The notes beneath the pieces were generated by a model that saw only the letters and a list, made by a program, of their open reading frames with translations, did no database searches and was not told the origin of the DNA. From contig DMCG01000253.1 of NCBI GenBank assembly GCA_003445855.1, positions 1-16,007 of the forward strand: DNA of 16,007 nt, given 5' to 3'. This document shows, one piece after another, positions 14,301-16,007 of the stretch (positions within the stretch are counted from its first letter, which is position 1; each line of letters starts with the position of its first letter). The position numbers and the translations under genes are program-made. The stretch comes from Spartobacteria bacterium (GTDB lineage: Bacteria > Verrucomicrobiota > Verrucomicrobiia > Chthoniobacterales > UBA10450).

Positions 14301-15375
14301 TGAAGAGCAACCAATCGATCTCTTCTACGCCTTCGCTTACGTCTCCGATCGTGAGGAAGGTCTCGTCGTTATCAATGTCGCCACGCTCGTCGATGGAAAT
14401 CCCGATAATAATTTCCTGAACAAGGATGTCGTTTTTAATCCGGACGGAGTTTTGAGTGGCGCAACGTTCGTCGCCGCCGCCGGTCATCGGCTTTACATGA
14501 CAACGCCGCGCGGACTGTATGTTGTCGATGTTGGCGATCCGATGCATCCGCGCATCGCCGGACAATTGACCGGAAATTTTCTGCGCAACCCGCGTTGCAT
14601 CGCCGTGCAGTTTCGGTACGGCTTCATCACCGACGATGACGGATTGAAGATTGTCGATCTTACGGAGCCGACACGGCCGATCCCGATTCCGCGCGCAACC
14701 GTACGATTGAATCACGCGGGACGTTTGTACGTCGCGCGCACTTACGCTTATGTCGCGAACGGACCGGAAGGCTTGGCCATTGTCGATGTTGAGAATCCGG
14801 AGTCGCCGCATCTCGATCAAATGTTCAATGCTAACGGCGTGTTGAACGACACGCGCGCGGTCCAAATCGGCAGCGTGAATGCTTCACAGTTCGCGCTCGT
14901 GGCCGATGGCAAAAATGGCTTGCGCGTGGTGCAATTGATTTCGCCCGACACAGTCGCGGGCGCGCAAGGATTCAGCCCGCGACCAAATCCGAAATTGATC
15001 GCGACGTATCGCACCAAAGGGGAAGCGATCTGCGTTTCGCGCGGACTCGAACGCGACCGCGTGGTTGATGAAACCGGCGGACAAACGGTTGTCTTTGGCC
15101 GACGCGGCGCGCGCCCGTTTCATCTCAATGAGATGGAACGCTTTTATCGCCAAACAGAAATTGTCGATGCAAAAGATGTCGATCTTCGGCGCAAGGGAGA
15201 ACTCTATCGCGTGGAAGACGTCATGCTTTCGGGCGGCGTGCTCACGACAAAGAGCGGCGCAGTCCTGACGCCGACGCCTTCACCCGCGCCGGAAAATTTG
15301 CCAAGTGCAACACCGGAAGTGGAGCCGAGCGCAATCCCGAGCGCGACGCCAAAAATCTTTCGGCGCGGCTATTGA
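11383..15375 (+). CDS. Decaheme c-type cytochrome with C-terminal LVIVD propeller
   Basis: 1330 aa from ATG 11383 (overlapping the upstream stop); the reading frame is open further upstream, but that part overlaps the four-helix gene. The signal core C-F-L-L-V-L-L-S-I-S-S-S-A-I-A-Q is at 35-50. Ten CxxCH haem sites begin at residues 111, 131, 194, 356, 413, 549, 576, 688, 699 and 806, many with extra histidines nearby as possible distal ligands. From about 835 to 1240 follow repeats of the LVIVD type (G-L-V-V-I-N-V, G-L-Y-V-V-D-V-G-D-P, G-L-K-I-V-D-L-T-E-P, G-L-A-I-V-D-V-E-N-P), a predicted beta-propeller used for surface or protein contacts. The tail (1296-1325) is rich in Thr/Pro/Ser. Being secreted, it would carry electrons in the periplasm or outside the cell. 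Next to a porin-like barrel this suggests an electron conduit, but no catalytic haem (CxxCK) is present and the partner is unproven. Four exact 12-mer copies lie inside. Confidence 0.88.
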   Translation: MRARFSEFDVGRSALDVRRFFFVSGIQRWTLSVECFLLVLLSISSSAIAQEVATSGYGPPTSVPVTRSTMEPAGVERHRREGSESIARAALPPRNWIDQTQAEADAKSIGCLQCHQGVEPMHKAEQVVLGCTDCHGGNPARGLTKDQAHVLPRNKEFWKTSAKPPNSNAWLNHESPEFIRFLNPGDLRVAQQACGLCHGEIIRNVDHSMMNHGAMLWGAALYNNGAYPEKNYRFGQAYGGDGAPLKLVNYTPVTAEDTKLHGILPFIEPLPRFNLSNPGNILRIFEKGGERQLQLGLPTSAEPNGRPRNRLSERGLGTLNRTDPVFLGLQKTRLHDPLLGFFGSNDHPGDYRSSGCSACHVVYANDRSPTNSGWWSKYGHQGLSFTADESIPKAERGHPILHQFTRSIPSSQCMNCHMHQGNLFVNPYLGYTWWDQETDGELMYPPEQRNPTDDELVRSTMINPEAAAARGLWGDKDFLDHVAELNPQLKHTQFADYHGHGWVFRAVFKHDRKGNLLDLDDNKIDNEDPHKFSKAVHLKDVHLAHGMQCADCHFNVDVHGNGMLYGEPRNATTINCIDCHGAIDQRPTLVTSGNAGQIDLLNTSNTPFGPRFTWEGDKLWQQSTMSPDVRWEIPQTIDTIDPLSPHYNPKSAYAKTLRRDGTTWGGILPTTPNDRRVKLAHDNSAMDCQICHTSWATSCFGCHLPMKANQRVPQNKFEGVTDRNFTTYNPQVVRDDVFMLGIDGTVKKNRMAVIRSSSAVVVSSQNANREWVYSQQQTFSAEGYSGQAFNPHFPHTTSSAGTTKNCTDCHLAKDNDNNAWMTQLLGFGTGTVNFFGRYAYVGEGREGFHAVVWTEPDEPQAVIGSHLHKIAYPANYQRHVDLGSELQEAYEHSGKEIQDSVLRGEYLYTANGPGGFEAFDVANVDQKGFSERIVTSPVSPLGQRTYVHTPYATSIALPSTLALDPSRQHIPENEEQPIDLFYAFAYVSDREEGLVVINVATLVDGNPDNNFLNKDVVFNPDGVLSGATFVAAAGHRLYMTTPRGLYVVDVGDPMHPRIAGQLTGNFLRNPRCIAVQFRYGFITDDDGLKIVDLTEPTRPIPIPRATVRLNHAGRLYVARTYAYVANGPEGLAIVDVENPESPHLDQMFNANGVLNDTRAVQIGSVNASQFALVADGKNGLRVVQLISPDTVAGAQGFSPRPNPKLIATYRTKGEAICVSRGLERDRVVDETGGQTVVFGRRGARPFHLNEMERFYRQTEIVDAKDVDLRRKGELYRVEDVMLSGGVLTTKSGAVLTPTPSPAPENLPSATPEVEPSAIPSATPKIFRRGY
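11400..11441 (-). repeat. 7-bp tandem array, copy 3 (inverted)
   Basis: Six heptads in reverse orientation: CGAGTTC, GACGTTG, GACGTTC, GGCGTTG, GATGTTC, GGCGTTT, followed by a T-run that mirrors the A-rich leader of copies 1 and 2. It begins 13 nt after the four-helix stop and is translated in the cytochrome frame as S-E-F-D-V-G-R-S-A-L-D-V-R-R-F. Confidence 0.85.
11456..11490 (-). repeat. 7-bp tandem array, copy 4 (inverted)
   Basis: Five heptads GCATTCA, GCGTTGG, ACGTTGA, GCGTTGA, ATGTTTT follow copy 3 after 14 nt in the same inverted orientation. They are translated as I-Q-R-W-T-L-S-V-E-C-F, which runs directly into the hydrophobic core of the cytochrome signal peptide. Confidence 0.8.
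11580..11591 (+). repeat. 12-mer AAGATCGACAAT, exact copy
   Basis: Sense inside the cytochrome gene, in the segment just after the signal peptide, read as T-R-S-T-M. Confidence 0.9.
12753..12764 (+). repeat. 12-mer AAGATCGACAAT, exact copy
   Basis: Sense inside the cytochrome gene between haem sites 5 and 6, read as V-R-S-T-M, the same frame as the copy at 11580. Confidence 0.9.
12949..12960 (+). repeat. 12-mer AAGATCGACAAT, exact copy
   Basis: Sense inside the cytochrome gene just before haem site 6, read as K-I-D-N within an acidic, loop-like stretch. Confidence 0.9.
14650..14661 (-). repeat. 12-mer AAGATCGACAAT, exact copy
   Basis: Antisense inside the cytochrome gene, read as I-V-D-L in one of the LVIVD propeller repeats. 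Confidence 0.9.
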
Positions 15376-15418
15376 AAGACGTTGCTCCGCGTGTGGCGAT
15401 TTAGTAGAAAGAAATTCT

Positions 15419-15649
15419 ATGGCGGACAAAGCAAGCAAACAGCCTCAGAACGTTCCCGGACCGTGGTATGTGGACACAACCTGCACGCCTTGCCGTGTCT
15501 GTCTGGAGGAGGCGTCCAATCTTTTGAAATACAACGACGACGAGACTGCGGTTTACTTTTTTAAACAGCCTGGAACGCCGGAAGAAACTGCCGCCGCCCA
15601 ACGCGCCATGGAAGTTTGCCCGACGCTGGCGATTGGAAACGACGGCTAG
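15419..15649 (+). CDS. Small ferredoxin, one [4Fe-4S] cluster
   Basis: 76 aa from ATG 15419; the frame is open upstream but that part overlaps the end of the cytochrome gene. Cluster ligands are C22, C25 and C28 (C-T-P-C-R-V-C) and C67 followed by Pro (E-V-C-P-T-L-A-I-G), the C-x2-C-x2-C...C-P pattern of single-cluster bacterial ferredoxins. V-D-T-T-C at the start and A-M-E-V-C-P at the end are typical. It has no signal peptide, so it is a cytoplasmic one-electron carrier. It starts 43 nt after the cytochrome stop and is followed, after hairpin element B, by a flavoprotein reductase, a sensible electron partner. A weak purine-rich site (AGAAAG) precedes the ATG. Confidence 0.87.
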   Translation: MADKASKQPQNVPGPWYVDTTCTPCRVCLEEASNLLKYNDDETAVYFFKQPGTPEETAAAQRAMEVCPTLAIGNDG

Positions 15650-15654
15650 AGATC

Positions 15655-15740
15655 TTCTGTAGCAGCGGTCTGTGATTGCCGATCACCTGAATTCCATGAA
15701 AGCCAAATTTTTGCGACGCTCATAGAGCGCCGCTACAGAA
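15655..15740. repeat. REP-like imperfect inverted repeat B
   Basis: The left arm from 15655 (TTCTGTAGCAGCGGTCTGTG) pairs with the right arm ending at 15740, whose reverse complement begins TTCTGTAGCGGCGCTCTATG. The arms are about 25-30 nt with several mismatches. The element fills the 96-nt gap between the ferredoxin stop (15649) and the flavoprotein ATG (15746), leaving five bases on each side, and could form a hairpin in the shared transcript. Similar 'CTGTAGCGGCGGTCT' hairpins are frequent in Verrucomicrobiota intergenic regions as I remember them. Confidence 0.85.
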
Positions 15741-15745
15741 AATAC

Positions 15746-16007
15746 ATGCCGGAAGCCACCGCTCCTCCAAAACCAGCCGCGCCCGCGTCGCAGTACACGC
15801 GTGCCAATCCGTTTCCGGCGAAGCTCGTCGTTAATCGCACCCTCTGCGGCGAAGGCTCGAAAAAGGACACGCGCCATTTCGAACTCGATCTAAGAGGCTG
15901 GGGTTTGAGTTACGAAGTCGGCGACTCAATGACGGTATGGCCGACGGACGATCTCACGGTGGGCGATGAAATCATCAAGACCATTGGTGCCAGCGGCGAC
16001 GAAGAGG
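15746..16007 (+). CDS. CysJ-like FAD/NAD(P) reductase (sulfite reductase flavoprotein type), 5' part
   Basis: The first 87 residues are visible; the gene runs off the window. After a short Ala/Pro-rich tail comes N-P-F-P-A-K-L-V-V-N-R-T-L-C-G-E-G-S, then K-D-T-R-H-F-E-L-D-L-R-G-W-G-L-S-Y-E-V-G-D-S-M-T-V-W-P-T-D, the start of the FAD-binding domain of the CysJ/P450-reductase family. There is no flavodoxin-like FMN domain in front, unlike E. coli CysJ, so electrons would pass directly between FAD and an iron-sulfur partner, plausibly the ferredoxin encoded just upstream. Usual family roles are assimilatory sulfite or nitrate reduction; the partner reductase is not in the window. Only five bases separate the hairpin from the ATG, so no free Shine-Dalgarno site is visible. 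Confidence 0.8.
   Translation, partial: MPEATAPPKPAAPASQYTRANPFPAKLVVNRTLCGEGSKKDTRHFELDLRGWGLSYEVGDSMTVWPTDDLTVGDEIIKTIGASGDEE

Noticed and set aside
13748..14314. 188-aa minus-strand open frame
   Set aside because: Arg/Cys-rich antisense shadow of the cytochrome gene.

Overview
The window looks like a chromosomal stretch from a free-living Gram-negative bacterium. Evidence is the number of signal peptides, two predicted outer-membrane beta-barrels ending in an aromatic residue, a periplasmic M23 peptidase tail and a large secreted multiheme cytochrome. The gene mix (GYF_2/Yip1, DUF2752, tandem GlcG-like protein, LVIVD multiheme cytochrome, S23-type four-helix protein among short 'CAACGCT CAACGCC' arrays, hairpin spacers) resembles soil Verrucomicrobiota. 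That placement is an inference from style, not a phylogeny. No rRNA, tRNA, CRISPR or classical transposase gene was found.

Layout. 1-203: C-terminus of an M23 peptidase (+). 213-254: a 7-bp tandem array between convergent genes. 259-1581: a minus-strand pair, GYF_2/Yip1 membrane protein followed by DUF2752 protein. 1755-2369: an AlkA-type DNA glycosylase (-). 2636-3538: a secreted outer-membrane protein (+), convergent with an SCP-2-like secreted protein (3535-3945, -). 3997-4086: a hairpin element. 4089-8755: a minus-strand run, in transcription order FkbM methyltransferase, secreted tandem GlcG-like protein, MFS exporter and nitrilase-family amidohydrolase. From 8873 to the end everything is on the plus strand: a 681-aa porin-like barrel, a four-helix-bundle (S23-type) protein flanked by inverted 7-bp arrays, a 1330-aa decaheme cytochrome with a C-terminal LVIVD propeller, a one-cluster ferredoxin, a second hairpin element, and the start of a CysJ-like FAD/NAD(P) reductase.

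Functional reading. The barrel plus decaheme-LVIVD pair is the most substantial candidate system: an outer-membrane protein next to a large secreted electron carrier, compatible with electron exchange across or outside the outer membrane. The ferredoxin and flavoprotein behind it form a cytoplasmic redox pair that may or may not be connected. The four-helix cassette with its repeats sits between barrel and cytochrome, and the repeats now encode the start of the cytochrome's signal peptide region.

The strongest non-gene signal is a non-palindromic 12-mer, AAGATCGACAAT, present in nine exact copies (five on +, four on -), against about 0.002 expected for random equal-base sequence. The copies are read in several frames and also lie between genes, so the conservation is at DNA level. 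Their density resembles that of DNA uptake sequences in naturally competent bacteria, but other roles (segregation or polarity motif, mini-insertion) are open.
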